The translations under genes were made by a program, and so were the position numbers. A DNA stretch of 64,000 nucleotides from assembly GCF_000002075.1 (NCBI RefSeq), contig NW_004797278.1, positions 1,826,459-1,890,458 of the forward strand. Direction: 5' to 3'. The notes under the pieces are model-generated. The model saw only the letters and a list, made by a program, of their open reading frames with translations. It ran no database searches and was not told the origin of the DNA. Shown here one piece after another: positions 13,201 to 23,204 of the stretch (positions within the stretch are counted from its first letter, which is position 1; each line of letters begins with the position of its first letter). Origin of the DNA: Aplysia californica. Lineage: Eukaryota > Mollusca > Gastropoda > Aplysiida > Aplysiidae.

Positions 13201-15571
13201 CAAAATGTTTTAATGTTCTATTATGTAAAGCACCCACAATAATAAGATAAAAGACACCAGAAACAAACATTAGCCAAATATATCAAAACAAGGTCCTCGC
13301 TGGCGCCGTATTTGTCATTTCTGTGTCTATAGCGCCGTAAAACATCTACTATGCCATGCCAAAGTTCATGCCCTGTATCTAAACATAACAGGATATTTAA
13401 CAGCAAAACCTGACCTATAAATTGCTCTTTGGGATAACCCAAACGATGACGATACTGGTAGAGAGTTTGGCGGTACATTAATATTAAAAAGACGGCACAT
13501 CTCAAATGTGCTCCTGCAGAATAGTGCCGAAACATAGCCCACAGTAGGCAATCTAAAAATAAACGCGATAGACTGTGCACTATTCTATGCCACAATTATG
13601 TGAGCCCCAGAGCAATCCAGCAGAGTGCTCAAGTGAATTATGATTGGTTCATTGTCTTGCCACTATTTTAAGCGACTCTGTGACCGTGAACCTGAGGGAG
13701 GTGAACGTGACATACTTAAATCACCATCCTATGAGTTGTGCTTTTGAATGGTTTTGTAGTGGAGTGGTGAAAGGTATTACTTGAGTGTTCATTTCTAATG
13801 CAGGATGTCTAAAATTGACGCTTAGCTAACAAATAGATTTAGTTCTAGAAGTCAAAGCCACAAGTAAAAAGAATGACAATAAAAGCATAGAGGTCTTCCT
13901 TCACCAACCCAAAGATCCTAAAATTATACACCATCCCATTTACTATGCCCTTGACTATCTTCAGCCTGAGATAGCTAAAACTGTGCACGCCCGCTTTTTC
14001 TACGAGCCGCCCCTGATGCATTTACATTCTTTTCATCAAAAATGTTTTGGCCCAAGAACAAGGAATATAAAATATATGCCCTGGATAAAAGGTAGCCTAA
14101 CCCTTACATCATAAAACATTTAATTTATTCCATAAGTATTTTGATATCCAATTCTTAAATACTAAGTCAAACAGGAGACAAGAAATTATTTCATAGTCTC
14201 ACCAACATAGGTACAAAGAATCTGCTAGGCTGGTTTGGTATGATGGACTACTGCAGTACGGTGGTCTACCTTAAGTCCAACCCGATTGACCATGATCTGC
14301 TGCAATCTCGACAGTCTACTGTAAGTCTAGCCTGATTGGTCACGATTTGTCTGTGCTTGAAGATGGCTGTAGACAGCCCTGGGGGGGGTCATAAATTAGA
14401 TCAAAGACAGCGATGTACATAATCATGGGTCTCAACTCAGAATTTTTAAAAAGGAGGAACTTTCCGCGCGATCGCGATAGAAGCCCATTTTGGCGAGACA
14501 CCCACTATTATTATACCGTTGGACCCTAGAATGTTGAAATGAAAACCATCAATTTATCAAAGCAAGGTTATTTCATACCAGTTTGAGGGTTTGAAAGATA
14601 ATTTCAAGTAAGAGTCACTTATAACGTACAGAAAGTGGTGGTGCACAGTGGTCTTGCGCGACTTATATTTTACCATCGTTTTTGTTTGTTTGTTTCTGTA
14701 AAGTGTTTTACGGCGCTCGCAACTGCATAGGTCATATGAGCGCGCAGGACACACCTAATATTTTCAGTTGGTAGGAAATTTTGAATTTTGCCCAGGTGGC
14801 GGCCGAAGCCTACTCTTAATCGATTTTAGACCACCAAGGGGTCTTTAACGTGCGCAACTTGCACACGGGCCCTCCGAGATTTTTCGCCCTTGTCCGAGAA
14901 GGCTAGGTGTAGATCTTTCCTACCAGAAGATCAGGGGTGTGGCTGAAAGACAGCAGTACGAAGAAGCGAAGGAGTAGCAGTAGAAAGGCTGCAGAAAGAA
15001 TCAGGAGCCCAGAGGAAGGGGCAAAGGAGGTGAGGGGGTGGGGCAGGAAGAGGAGACGAAAGCAGACGACAGAACATTGCTAGAGAGCAGGAAATGAGGT
15101 GAAAGGAGACAAATTTAGAGAAGAAAATTTTTCTGTCGCTACCCGGATTCGAACCCGGGACCTTTTGAATGAGAGGCCAACACCTTAATCTCTAGGCCAC
15201 GAGAGCCTATATATTGTACCTGCATCATATTCGCCTGCATATATATAAACTAGATTTCTAGACCTTCTATAGGGCATAAATATGATATATTCATTGTGGT
15301 CGATCGTTAGGGCATTCCTCTCTGCTGCTGGTAATACCGGTTTATGGAAAAAGAAAAAGAGCAAAGTCAATTAAAGTAAATCAATGGCAATATGATTATA
15401 ATGATACCTGCGACAGAAGTCTGGGCTTGGCACACGGGGAGCGGTGACAGAAGAGGAACACTGCACGATCCACGCACTTAGGTCAACAGCAAACCTTTTC
15501 CCACTGCATTCTGAAAGATTGACATCTTCTTTCACAGCATCAACAATGTCCCATAGGCCAACAACACCCAT
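435..15571 (-). CDS. GEN1 Holliday junction resolvase, N-terminal nuclease core, partial (5 exons)
   Basis: This is the N-terminal part of a GEN1-type structure-specific endonuclease (XPG/FEN1 family, nuclear, resolves Holliday junctions and flaps). Five exons splice into 216 codons in one continuous frame. The XPG-N part starts MGVVGLWDI, and an AVDLS motif puts a catalytic Asp at residue 30, as in human GEN1. Next come FVMDG (Asp where many GEN1 proteins have Glu), the XPG-I acidic cluster GEAEKMC (Glu111, Glu113) and TEDGDAL (Asp132, Asp134), then YGAQNVYKG. The helix-hairpin-helix DNA-binding motif [14 protein letters not shown] follows. All visible catalytic acids are present, so the gene looks functional. 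The C-terminal nuclease region, chromodomain and tail lie outside the window. Introns are large and full of SINEs and TIR elements. The start is the second of two nearby ATGs (15571 rather than 15580) because family members begin MGV. Confidence 0.93.
626..1204. other. GEN1 intron 5, near end, no feature seen
   Basis: Intron sequence between exon 5 and the first SINE. I see no coding potential, no tRNA-like block and no repeat shared with the rest of the window. Confidence 0.5.
1205..1732 (-). mobile_element. tRNA-headed SINE, copy 1
   Basis: A SINE on the minus strand. The tRNA-like head (about 1660-1732) carries an A box in GTGGCCTAGAGG and a degenerate B box GGTTTGAACCC. The pyrimidine-rich body and the conserved block around TTTAAAGATC and ATCGATAAGAGTAGGCTTCG follow. 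The tail reads ATGCAGTTGCGAGG when inverted. Flanking ctctcatgtgt and ctctcgtgttt may be an eroded target duplication. The same unit is found at 8548, 14690, 30765 and 36316. Confidence 0.85.
1733..2338. other. GEN1 intron 5, unique sequence
   Basis: Between SINE copy 1 and the tandem duplication. No family recognised and no convincing open frame. Confidence 0.4.
2339..3925. repeat. Tandem duplication unit 1 (~1.59 kb)
   Basis: First unit of a two-unit direct duplication. It starts CACTTCAAGCTTGTTTACG, passes through a (TG)n tract and runs on with a non-coding body ending about GTGTTTCCGCACC. Unit 2 begins directly after it with the same CTTCAAGCTTGTTTAC sequence. Unit 1 carries about 310 bp (3186-3495) missing from unit 2; that extra piece includes a hairpin at about 3260-3295. 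No coding capacity is recognised. Confidence 0.75.
2539..2667. repeat. (TG)n microsatellite
   Basis: Imperfect then pure TG repeat inside duplication unit 1. The counterpart in unit 2 is at 7085-7246. Long open frames here (TH/CV repeats) are artefacts of the repeat. Confidence 0.97.
4190..4833 (-). pseudogene. LINE RNase H domain
   Basis: Contains [44 protein letters not shown] and [20 protein letters not shown], that is all four acidic positions of an RNase HI fold. It is the 3' portion of the LINE. The last residues of the open frame read out of the element into the duplicated flank. Confidence 0.85.
4972..6192 (-). pseudogene. LINE reverse transcriptase, core deleted
   Basis: One 406-aa frame keeps the RT fingers ([38 protein letters not shown]) and the thumb ([47 protein letters not shown]). 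Sequence jumps from [18 protein letters not shown] straight to [15 protein letters not shown], so the catalytic palm is absent without breaking the frame. Confidence 0.85.
6275..7068 (-). pseudogene. LINE APE-type endonuclease domain, partial
   Basis: Conceptual frames contain [15 protein letters not shown], then [16 protein letters not shown] (the GDFNA catalytic block), [20 protein letters not shown], and [12 protein letters not shown] (catalytic SDH). A frame change separates the first block from the rest. The N-terminal third is missing because of 5' truncation. After SDH comes a linker with [16 protein letters not shown], as usual before RT in this LINE type. Confidence 0.85.
7085..7246. 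repeat. (TG)n microsatellite
   Basis: Long TG tract with occasional TC or GC variants, directly after the LINE target duplication. It corresponds to the TG tract in duplication unit 1. Confidence 0.97.
8548..9070 (-). mobile_element. tRNA-headed SINE, copy 2
   Basis: Full-length minus-strand SINE flanked by a perfect 9-bp direct repeat TCGAACTCT (8539-8547 and 9071-9079). It has A and B boxes near 9000-9069, the body, the ATCGATAAGAGTAGGCTTCG block, and a tail that on the plus strand reads GTGTTTTACGGCGCTCGCAA. The 138-aa open frame across it is chance. Confidence 0.92.
9080..9602. other. GEN1 intron 5, no gene
   Basis: AT-rich intron. TTAACTCTTT at about 9234 followed by CCAGAAAG resembles the end of the piggyBac-type MITE at 44767 and may be a solo end, but no matching right end was found. 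A short GC hairpin (GAGCCGG/CCGGCTC) is nearby. Confidence 0.35.
9603..10541. mobile_element. TA-flanked TIR element, family A, copy 1
   Basis: A 939-bp non-autonomous DNA transposon with inverted ends CAGTAGTCTCCGCCTAAGAT (one or two mismatches) and TA on both sides. Internal GATCCC/GGGATC motifs recur near both ends. The second copy is at 52327-53233. It abuts the GEN1 exon 4 splice donor. TIR and TA target suggest Tc1/mariner/pogo. No transposase frame is seen. Confidence 0.88.
10548..10637 (-). CDS. GEN1 coding exon 4
   Basis: Encodes 30 residues, [18 protein letters not shown] then [12 protein letters not shown], holding two metal-binding Asp residues. The acceptor is ctag and the donor AAG|gtaata. 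The last two donor bases are the TA target duplication of a DNA transposon that begins at intron position +7. Confidence 0.92.
10960..11049 (-). CDS. GEN1 coding exon 3 (GC donor)
   Basis: Encodes 30 residues from YKELLTAMG to AELDRMK, including the XPG-I motif GEAEKMC. The acceptor cacaag follows a tttttcctct tract. An in-frame alternative acceptor at 11076 would add nine residues but lacks a pyrimidine tract. The exon ends ATGAAG|gcaagt, a GC rather than GT donor with otherwise ideal consensus. Joining it to exon 4 gives exactly the spacing found in human GEN1 between the two acidic motifs. Confidence 0.88.
11050..12014. other. GEN1 intron 2
   Basis: Intron between exons 2 and 3. It is AT-rich with no recognised repeat or gene. 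Confidence 0.5.
12015..12129 (-). CDS. GEN1 coding exon 2
   Basis: Encodes [17 protein letters not shown] and the following basic stretch up to YYKSALQ, corresponding to the end of the XPG-N domain. Acceptor is ttcatag, donor is CCAG|gtttgt. It is 115 nt and moves the frame from phase 2 to phase 0. Confidence 0.9.
12130..14689. other. GEN1 intron 1, mostly unassigned
   Basis: No host exon seen. An unassigned 124-aa minus-strand open frame lies at 13221-13595. About 14255-14365 holds an imperfect two-unit tandem repeat with CCGATTGACCATGAT and CTGATTGGTCACGAT. Confidence 0.4.
14690..15207 (-). mobile_element. tRNA-headed SINE, copy 3
   Basis: Minus-strand full-length copy in GEN1 intron 1, very near exon 1. 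B box GGTTCGAATCC at about 15146-15156, head ending at 15207, and plus-strand tail GTGTTTTACGGCGCTCGCAA. Possible imperfect target duplication TATATTTTACC/TATATATTGTACC. Confidence 0.87.
15408..15571 (-). CDS. GEN1 coding exon 1
   Basis: Encodes residues 1-54 plus two bases of codon 55, including MGVVGLWDI and the catalytic Asp30 in AVDLS. It ends CGCAG|gtatca. The split Arg codon is completed by the first base of exon 2, so the phase matches. Confidence 0.92.
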
Positions 15572-16291
15572 CTTTGTCAATACAAGTATGGTATTTAATA
15601 GCTCTGGATTAAGAGAAAAAAGAGGCGTTGAAACAACATGGCAAAAATGCCAGGGGGAAAAGCGTCGTTCACTGAGTCGTGAATGTGAAAACGAAAGTGC
15701 AACTAGACTAGGCTTAGAGGCTATGGCCAGAGCACAGAATTCTCAGTGGGCCAGAGACACTAAAATATAGAGACAGGAAACGAGGCCTCGCGGTCCGTGA
15801 CAACAGTGCATTTGCGAACGTGACCGCTGAGACGCGAGCTAAAAATAACCAGGCGCGGTATCGACAGCGAAGCGCGTCGCGTCTTGCGGGGCTTAGGCCT
15901 AGCGCAATCAGAGAACTGGCCAAGGTTGCATTTGTAAACAATGCTTCTACAATTCTATACCCTTCTGGTCTTCAGAAAAGGTTACACATGTTGATGAAAA
16001 CAGGACAACAGATTTTAAAATTGAATTCCAGATCTAGGCCAAGTTATAATACATTTTTACTTATTTTACTAATTAGTTACATAGCCCTGCACGGGGTCTG
16101 TGGGTAGGGAAGAGTTGGAGAGGAAAGAAAGAGAGCATGCAATAGCATATAGATCTATATGCCTATAGGCATTGGTGAGAAAAGGCAACAGACTGTAGAA
16201 ATAGAAAACAGATTTCGTTTTGTGTAGTTTAGGCTAGGCATATATGGATAAAAACAGGGATACAAAGCGACAGATCGAACTCACCAGAGGC

Positions 16292-16328
<37 letters not shown>

Positions 16329-17546
16329 TATGTAAACATGTATAATGCATCTTTCATGGATTAATAGCATTTTACTGAAACGGGCTCTTACAATTAAGTG
16401 GGTGAATGTTACAGTCTTTCTTAGACTGTTTTGCTGTATGCATTGTCTCTTGCTGATTCTTTTGTATTATTATGTCCATACTTCTCTGTCAGGCACATAA
16501 ATTTGGGACATTACAAAATTCAAGGGTGGTCCTGACAGGGTCAAGCTAGCACTTCCTTACTTAATAATAATTAAGTAAGCTTTGTAATTTCTTTGTCTTT
16601 TTAATTTGGTTACATGTGTTCCGTAGTACATTTATTACAGCAGGACTTTAATTGTCTTCTTAGATGTCAAGGGTTTTTTTTTCTTCCACTTTTAATTTCT
16701 TCTTCAAAACTCTCACATCACATTGCAGACACTAGATCTATTATTAGATCTTTTGTCATGGACAGGACCTGTATCCTTTGGAACTGGCCTGGAGGGAACA
16801 ATAATTATCTTTTTTGGAGGGTTTGGAACAGTAAACAGCATGGCCACAGCATTCTGCACTAGAATTGTTCAAGATGCAGATTTCCAAAGGCAGTAGCCTA
16901 CGTACAGTTCAAATTGCTCAGCGCACAATGCATTCCCATGGTACCCGTATAGGTAACTTATGCTATTTTAAGAACCAAAGTCAGCCTTCCGATAATTCAT
17001 AACCCATTTTTTTTAAACATCAGAAATAAATTATAATTTTTTGGTAGGAGTGCGAAAAACTTAGATTGTAACACAGAGTTTTACAGCAGGCCTATACAAA
17101 AGACCGGTGCTCACAATAAATAATACACTGTGGAGGCCCATATTCTCACGTGTGCAGTTACTAGTTAGATTCTAAATATTGCAAAAGTCATAGATATATA
17201 CATAGAATATAGGTCTACTCATTTAGTTTCATTTCATAAAAGAGAAATATAAGTGCTTGATTGATTAGATCTAACAGTTTTAGTGAGTACATCTACTGGA
17301 GATTTTAAAACTAATTTTTTTTTTTTGGATAGAGTTAAATGACATTCATCCCACATCTAGTTTTCATACAATAAAGTTGAATATTGCCTGACATATTTGG
17401 ATTGGTTTAATTCTGATGAGAAGCTTGAATTTTTAAAAAAATTAAATACTAAATATGTTTCACTACTCTATCTAGTCAGTTCTGCAGAGGTGGAGTCAAA
17501 GCGCCACATAGCCTATAGATGCAGTCTCAGGTCTACAGTGTGAGTG

Positions 17547-17549
<3 letters not shown>
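15572..17549. other. 5' flank of GEN1
   Basis: Presumed GEN1 promoter and 5' UTR side near 15572-15950, where GC content rises and gcg-containing words appear. The rest is AT-rich with no recognised gene. It includes an (AT)n tract at 16292-16330. Confidence 0.35.
16292..16330. repeat. (AT)n microsatellite
   Basis: About 14 or more TA dinucleotides followed by CACATATATATG. Confidence 0.95.
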
Positions 17550-17636
<87 letters not shown>

Positions 17637-17653
17637 GGGGGGGGGGGGGTTCC
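17550..17653. repeat. (TG)n microsatellite with G and C runs
   Basis: About 43 TG dinucleotides (17550-17635), then a run of about 13 G and, two bases later, a run of C, which can fold back on each other. Confidence 0.95.
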
Positions 17654-17839
17654 CCCCCAAATCAATATGAAGGCAATGGTAATGTAATTTTTAACTTTTT
17701 AAAATTGGAACTTATCAGTCTCAAACTGATGAAGAAATAAAGGGGAAATCAGTGCTGGGTGATCCCCAAAAAATTCTTTCAGATCACTTGAAACACTTTT
17801 TTTGCGTGTTTTCTTTTCTTTCTTTTTTAGGAGGGGGGG

Positions 17840-17968
17840 GGCGCTTTACTGCCCCTGCGACAGCATAGGTCTCATATGAACAGGCCGGGCACATTACACT
17901 TTTTCAGTTTGGTAAGAATTTTTAATTTTGCTCAGGCGGGGCCATAGCTTAGCCTACTCTTTAGTCTC
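17840..17968 (-). mobile_element. SINE 3'-tail fragment
   Basis: Only the 3' part of the tRNA-headed SINE remains: diverged tail (CTGCGACAGCATAGGTCTCA), CACTTTTTCAGTTTGGTAAG and TTTAGCCTACTC equivalents. The head is absent. It borders the P-element remnant. Confidence 0.65.
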
Positions 17969-17971
17969 TCT

Positions 17972-19092
17972 CTAGTCATATAGCTGCACCAGGTCCTCTA
18001 TTTTTAGTGACTTGATGAGATTAGTCACTGGTGGCTGCTTCTTATTTTGTACTCTACCTTCTGAGAATACAGGTGGCATAACATTTGGGGTACGCCTGCT
18101 GGGGGCAAAACTGAGTAGGAAGTAATCAATTTCATCCTTACAGTTCATACCAGGAATGGTCAGGAGGACTTTATCAACCATTATCTGGTGAAAAGCAATG
18201 CGGAACTCTTGGGGGTCAGGATTATCTCTATGGCCGCCTTTACCTCTGATGCCTGCAAAAAGGTTCTCTACGCAGTCCTGGTTCAACCTGTTGCTAAGTA
18301 AGAATTTCACGTCCCCATTAACAGTTTTCTATATTAAAACTAAAAGGGCTTGAATCGTTTGTATCTAGCCTTTAACGCAAGGAAGGATCTCTGCTGGCTT
18401 CTGGGATGCTTCATTGACATATATTCAATAAGTTTCCTCAACCAACAAATGGTGTCTTTCAAAAAGGGAATGTGGGATGAAGTTGGTGTTATGGAATGCT
18501 TATAAGGTTCTGATGACTTGCTTCCATTTGTGTTTAAAGCAATGAAAAGACTGTCAAATCTGTCTAGGAAAACAGATGAGGCCATGTGCTCAGGAGGAAA
18601 CACATTCACTTGACAGAGGAATGTTATCCCAGCAGCAGCACTGTGACTCAGAACTTGAGCTGCTAAACTAACCTTCAAATGAGAAAACGTGGGTAAAGCA
18701 ATGTGCTTTTGGGTACGTTTTGGGGGCCATCCTAAGTTGAAAAGTTTGGTCCTTCTCGTAGAAATCTCTGACCACACGCCAGGACACGACACCGTCATTG
18801 TTGAAAAAAATCGTGCTTCAACAAGTTATTCCTAATAATATTCTGGCACCTCACCTTGTCCTTAGGAAACCACAACAAAAAAAAGACACGAAATATCTGG
18901 TCTATTATATCATGCGTTTGAAAAGTTCACTGCAGAGCACCACTGGCTCGCCTTTTTTCTTTTACCTTTAGGCCGAAGTGGAAGATCAACTAGATCTACA
19001 GTTTCATTTGCACCTAAGCCTAAATCTAGATCTAGATCTAGTCCTACTTCCATGCTGACATTGAACACATTCACTTCACTGCCATTTTCCAT
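17972..19092 (-). pseudogene. P-element / THAP9-like transposase remnant
   Basis: Minus-strand pieces of a P-superfamily transposase. 18310-17972 carries SNRLNQDCVENLFAGIRGK, the conserved C-terminal block of P/THAP9 transposases. 18798-18340 carries FLDRFDSLFIALNTNG and LKDTICWLRKL, the preceding domain. The frame changes between them. 19092-18910 encodes an acidic leader ending KKASQWCSAVNFSNA, resembling the start of a THAP zinc finger (CSAVNCSN) with the second Cys replaced. Most of the THAP domain and catalytic core are absent, so this is an internally deleted fossil transposon. Confidence 0.75.
19016..19042. repeat. Short ATCTAG tract
   Basis: AAATCTAGATCTAGATCTAG inside the leader of the P-element remnant, where it codes for an LDLDLD stretch. 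Confidence 0.7.
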
Positions 19093-19732
19093 AGCAAAAT
19101 ATTAATTATCAACTCATTTACTATGTTCAAAATGTAAATAGAAATAATTTCTAATCACTCCACTTTAAAAATGACATGACGAAACTTCTACTAACGTGGG
19201 AATCGCAGCTGTCGAATTAAACGGCGCGCATTTTCTTCTTGTCGTGTGGCGTTTGTTTAGGCTCTTAACGCGCATCTACTGTTTCTAGGGGGCGTCATCT
19301 AGAACCGGAAATAGGGCTGTTGTCCCGTCTTGTCTTAATGTATCTTGGGATGAAGCTTATTCCGTCTTGGGATGAAGAAACATGAAAGTTCTTTGCATAG
19401 ATTTTCATTTAGAAGTCAGGCCAAATTTACACGGAGTAAATAATCCACCACAATTCTGCCGTGATCTGACAAAACGCATTTTTTCATTTTGGCGGGGAAA
19501 TTTTTTATTCCACTAATGAATTCTACATGTCGAAAGCTAACTTGAGATATAATTATGCAAGCCTAACTGCGACTAGTTTTTAAATAAATTAGCTTTTTAG
19601 ATTTGTTAAAACGCATTTATTTCCAATGTGATCTGACAAAACGCATTTTTTTCGTGCGTATCGACGTTCACATCACCTGTGATCTGATAAAACGCATTTT
19701 TTTCTTCCCGAGAAGGACAAAAATGCGTTTCA

Positions 19733-20890
19733 TCAGATCACAGTTGACGTATGGTCAATACACAGATAAAAAAAACTCACTGCTGGCATCTGTTTGATAC
19801 GTAGTATGTTCACATGCTTCGCTGAGGTGACCTTTTTGTGCCAATTTACAAAGTCTGAATAGTTAATTTGTAATCCTTGCCAGGGACGTGAACAAATAAC
19901 AATTTTTATTTGGCCTGAACAATTATCACACCGTATAATGATGTCTTTTGCATCCTCAGCCATGTCACAAATTGCTTTAACAAAAGCTGAAGTAACGTCG
20001 GAGGCAGACCTTCCGGACGTTGCCTCATGCCAGAGGACAGATCTGACTTGCTTTGGGCTTTTCTTTTTCGCCTGCTGTCCTAAGGGTGCGAACGTCCAGT
20101 GGAAAGCTACTTGGCAGTTTCTGAAGACGCAGCTTTTGACGCCCCGCATGAAAGGCAACAAAACGACCTTTTGCATGTCCGCCGATACAATGATCTCGAA
20201 CCCTACTTCAGGGCCTTGCTCTCTATTTTTGTCTTACTGTTTACGGTTTGATGCAACCCGTCTCTTGTGGGGTGTGTACAGTTGACACGTCTCAAGTCTG
20301 TGTCCAGTGCGGGCGGCTGGAGCTCATGGTGTGAGAAAGTCAGACATCTCACACATCTCGTTTCCAAGATCGACGAATCTAATATTCTTTAGCTGCACTC
20401 GCCTACCGTAGGATTGGTACCCTACCTTTAGAGAGCCATACGTCTCTGTGAAATAGGAGTGCATTTCTCGGATGGTTATGTCCGATGACAAATACCACCT
20501 ATTAGGTGCATGTTCTCGCTTGTAGTGGCTCACTGAAGGGTGGAACTCTTCAATGTGTGAGTCTATTGCGGCAATTATGTCTTCCCGTCAAGGCGTGGGA
20601 AGGTGTTTTTGCACCCCTTTTGTCTCTAGGGGCAAACAAGTCACTTGCAAAAGCACCTGAGATTTTTAAACTGTTAAATACGGAATTGGATGTATCCGAA
20701 GGTGTGCAGAAAGAAACACAGAGCAGACGACGACCTGTTTACTGCAGTCTTTTGAGAGCGTACACGAGAATTTGGAAAAGTCACTTTTAGTCTTCGAGCG
20801 GTGTTGAAAAATCCAATTTCGGCGATCATGATAGGGTTGACTCCAAAACTCCTCATGAATTACTTGACGTCTTGGTGGAGGGATTTTCAC
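19733..20890 (-). pseudogene. DDE-type transposase, broken
   Basis: Successive minus-strand frames read like one protein. 20890-20666: EEFWSQPYHDRRNWIFQH then VVVCSVFLSAHL. 20533-20324: HYKREHAPNRWYLSSDITIR then VQLKNIRFVDLGNEMCE. 20176-19733: KVVLLPFMRGVKSCVF, QVRSVLWHEATSGRSASDV and IIIRCDNCSGQ (probable DD catalytic block). Such proteins are common as multi-copy genes in marine invertebrates. Several frame changes separate the blocks and the region after DNCSGQ is shifted, so it is not functional as read. Confidence 0.7.
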
Positions 20891-21056
20891 GATGCAGTCA
20901 TTCTACAGTTGCATGGAGGAAGAATAGTGTGCTTTTCCTTAAGAGTAAAATGTGGTACTTCTCGTCTTTCAGATGCAACGGGTGTTATCGTGGGCGATGG
21001 AGACAAGGCGGTTTGGTACAGCTGATCTGAGGACGAGGGGGTTGAGTCTGATACAG

Positions 21057-21687
21057 CTAATCTGAGGTAGATGAGGTTCCCTCAAGTTGACCTGGTGATA
21101 AAGGGATTATGTACTGAGATGGCGACAATGGCAGAAAGTCTGTTGGGCTTGCTGATATGGGTTGCACTGGTGATGCAACAGACTGACCTTTCCCCAGAGA
21201 CACAGAATGGTGGTTCGCCTGCATTTTGGATAAGAGACAATTTGAGAAATGAAAAGTTGTATTCTCGAGAATAACTTTTCTTTCTTCAAATGATTTTTGC
21301 AAAGGCGGCATCGGTGACAAAGGAGATGGAACATTGTCAAATTCAGACAGGAGATCAGACAAAGACCTGCGCTCTCCCACCATCGGCGTTGAAGTTGGTT
21401 CATGCTGAGTCAAGGGACAATGGACTGGTGTTGATGTTGCAAATGGCAACATCAGCGAACTCTCTGTTTTCGCTCCAGTCAGCGAATGGATTTGACACAC
21501 CTGAACTCTCTGACAGATGCTCACTTTCACCAGAATCATCGTCACCAAAATGAAGGCGTCGACGTGCACTCTTTACAGGGGTAGGAACATGGGGATCTGA
21601 TGGACCAGTGATCACCTCAGCACCAGAGAAAGCTGGAACCTCTATAGCAGAGGCTGCTGTGGCTGCTGATCTTTGGATTTCTTGCAA
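21057..21687 (-). pseudogene. Possible N-terminal part of the same transposase
   Basis: Minus-strand frames at 21687-21400 (LQEIQRSAATAASAIE-like, VKSARRRLHFGDDDSGES) and 21569-21057 are low-complexity, Ser/Pro-rich and lie upstream of the transposase blocks. They may be its disordered N-terminal region. No domain recognised. Confidence 0.35.
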
Positions 21688-22321
21688 ACGCCGACGTTTT
21701 TACCGTTTTATCAAGGGTGGTTCATAACTTTCGAAAGAGCTGTGATCGTCTTTATGCTCTTGGACGATTTTCCTGAAAGGCTCGTGTTTAAAAACGAATA
21801 AGTAGTGGAGGTGTCCTTATGATTTGGCTGAATAGTCCATTTAATATTAACAACAGTCTGACACCTAGACAAACTTGTCAACTGTGGTGCCAGTGTCAAA
21901 AATAAACTAAAAAGACATGTCACTTATTTGCCTTCTTCATAATCATTACCTCTACAGTCACTCCAGACCATTAAAATGTTCCCGACTCAAGACTGGTAAA
22001 ACAGGAGCCACAACAACTTAATCAAATCTCCCTCAAATGCAATGAAAATAACATGATTGCAACTTACCTTTTCATAAGTTCTTTGAACAGTTGTTGTGCA
22101 TTCATGTTGAAGGAGTCACCACATGTTTTCTCAATAATCTGGTGGTCAAGAAACGAATTCCATACTTATTTAAATCCCCGAAGAGAATATTCACTCACCA
22201 GAATTAATAGCTGGATAAAAGTGACCGAATCTTTCGTTACCATTACCGGTGTGAGCAGTATCAATAAATTACTGCCAAACATCTCAAGTGTCAAAAAAGA
22301 CTAAGACGAAACAACAACAAG

Positions 22322-22376
22322 CTTCTTCTTCTTCTTCTTCTTCTTCTTCTTCTTCTTCTTCTTCTTCTTCTTCTTC
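22322..22376. repeat. (CTT)n microsatellite
   Basis: About 18 CTT units inside the right part of the 3.4-kb transposon. Confidence 0.97.
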
Positions 22377-22989
22377 AGTAAAAGCTTTTGTATGTACACT
22401 GTAGAACAGAATCTGAACAAGAAATTTTAATACCTTTTTTCAGCCGTAGAAAATACGTTTAACCGGCAGTGAATTTGGAAGCAAGACACACGACTTCTCT
22501 AGCGATGATCTGATAAAACGCATTTAAATGCGTTTTACCGGATCACAGTTAACGGGACGCAGAAAATAAATGCGTTTTGTTAGATCATTCTGGGATTAAT
22601 GCGTTGAAAATAAAACGCATTTCTACAGGAAAGATCTGATAAAATGCATTCTTCTTGTTTGTTTGTTTGTCTTTAGCTCAAATTCAATCAAATTTGGTAC
22701 AGTCATGGTAAATGATATATACTTTTATGTGGGATAGTCAAACAAAAACAACATTATATTTGTTTGCTTAATTAGCAAAAAACACTCAATCGCGATTATC
22801 TCGAAACCTTGATTTTGAGAAAAATGCGTTTTGTCAGATCACGGCAGAATTGCACTTGAGCTTCAAACCTACCAACTGTGAGATTAATAATGACATTATT
22901 GAACTACATGACATGATGTATCATAATAATACAGAGACTGCAAAATTCGAAACTAAACAGCTTACACATCCGGCTTAAACATCCGAAGC

Positions 22990-23090
22990 ATGCAGCTCTG
23001 TGTCCAAAACGATCACAACGGTTGTATTGTTTACACACAGCAACGCTCGACGCTCTGTTGAATGGACGGTTTCTGTTAAACTCTTACAAG
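22990..23090 (+). other. Probable ARMC6 5' UTR exon
   Basis: The segment ends CTTACAAG|gtaagcc, a near-ideal splice donor at 23090, in a GC-richer patch right after the 3.4-kb transposon. The coding exon at 24164 has its own acceptor (tattttgcag, 24140) ahead of the ATG, so a non-coding exon must lie upstream and this is the best candidate. The start is unknown. Confidence 0.4.
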
Positions 23091-23204
23091 GTAAGCCAAC
23101 AGGACATTACAATTAGGCCTAACCCTTTTTGTCTGTCTCTTGTCAAGTTACCAGAACTTGTAAGAAAAGTTAGATATGACGGTTCCCCCCCCCCCCCTAC
23201 TCTT

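Larger units (their letters stand above)
19451..22852 (-). mobile_element. 3.4-kb TIR transposon with 33-bp perfect ends
   Basis: Ends are exact inverted repeats of 33 bp, beginning CAATTCTGCCGTGATCTGAC at 19451 and ending with its complement at 22852. The motif TGATCTGAYAAAACGCATTT recurs in both orientations near both ends (about 19632, 19680, 19724, 22508, 22535, 22571, 22630). The interior carries a decayed DDE-type transposase on the minus strand. I cannot assign a named superfamily or a clear target duplication. Confidence 0.88.

Noticed and set aside
13221-13595. 124-aa minus-strand frame in GEN1 intron 1
   Set aside because: No motif, no splice logic with GEN1, unusual composition. 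I cannot link it to any family; probably chance or a very decayed element.
20506-21553. Plus-strand frames within the 3.4-kb transposon
   Set aside because: No motif; they are opposite-strand shadows of the transposase pieces.
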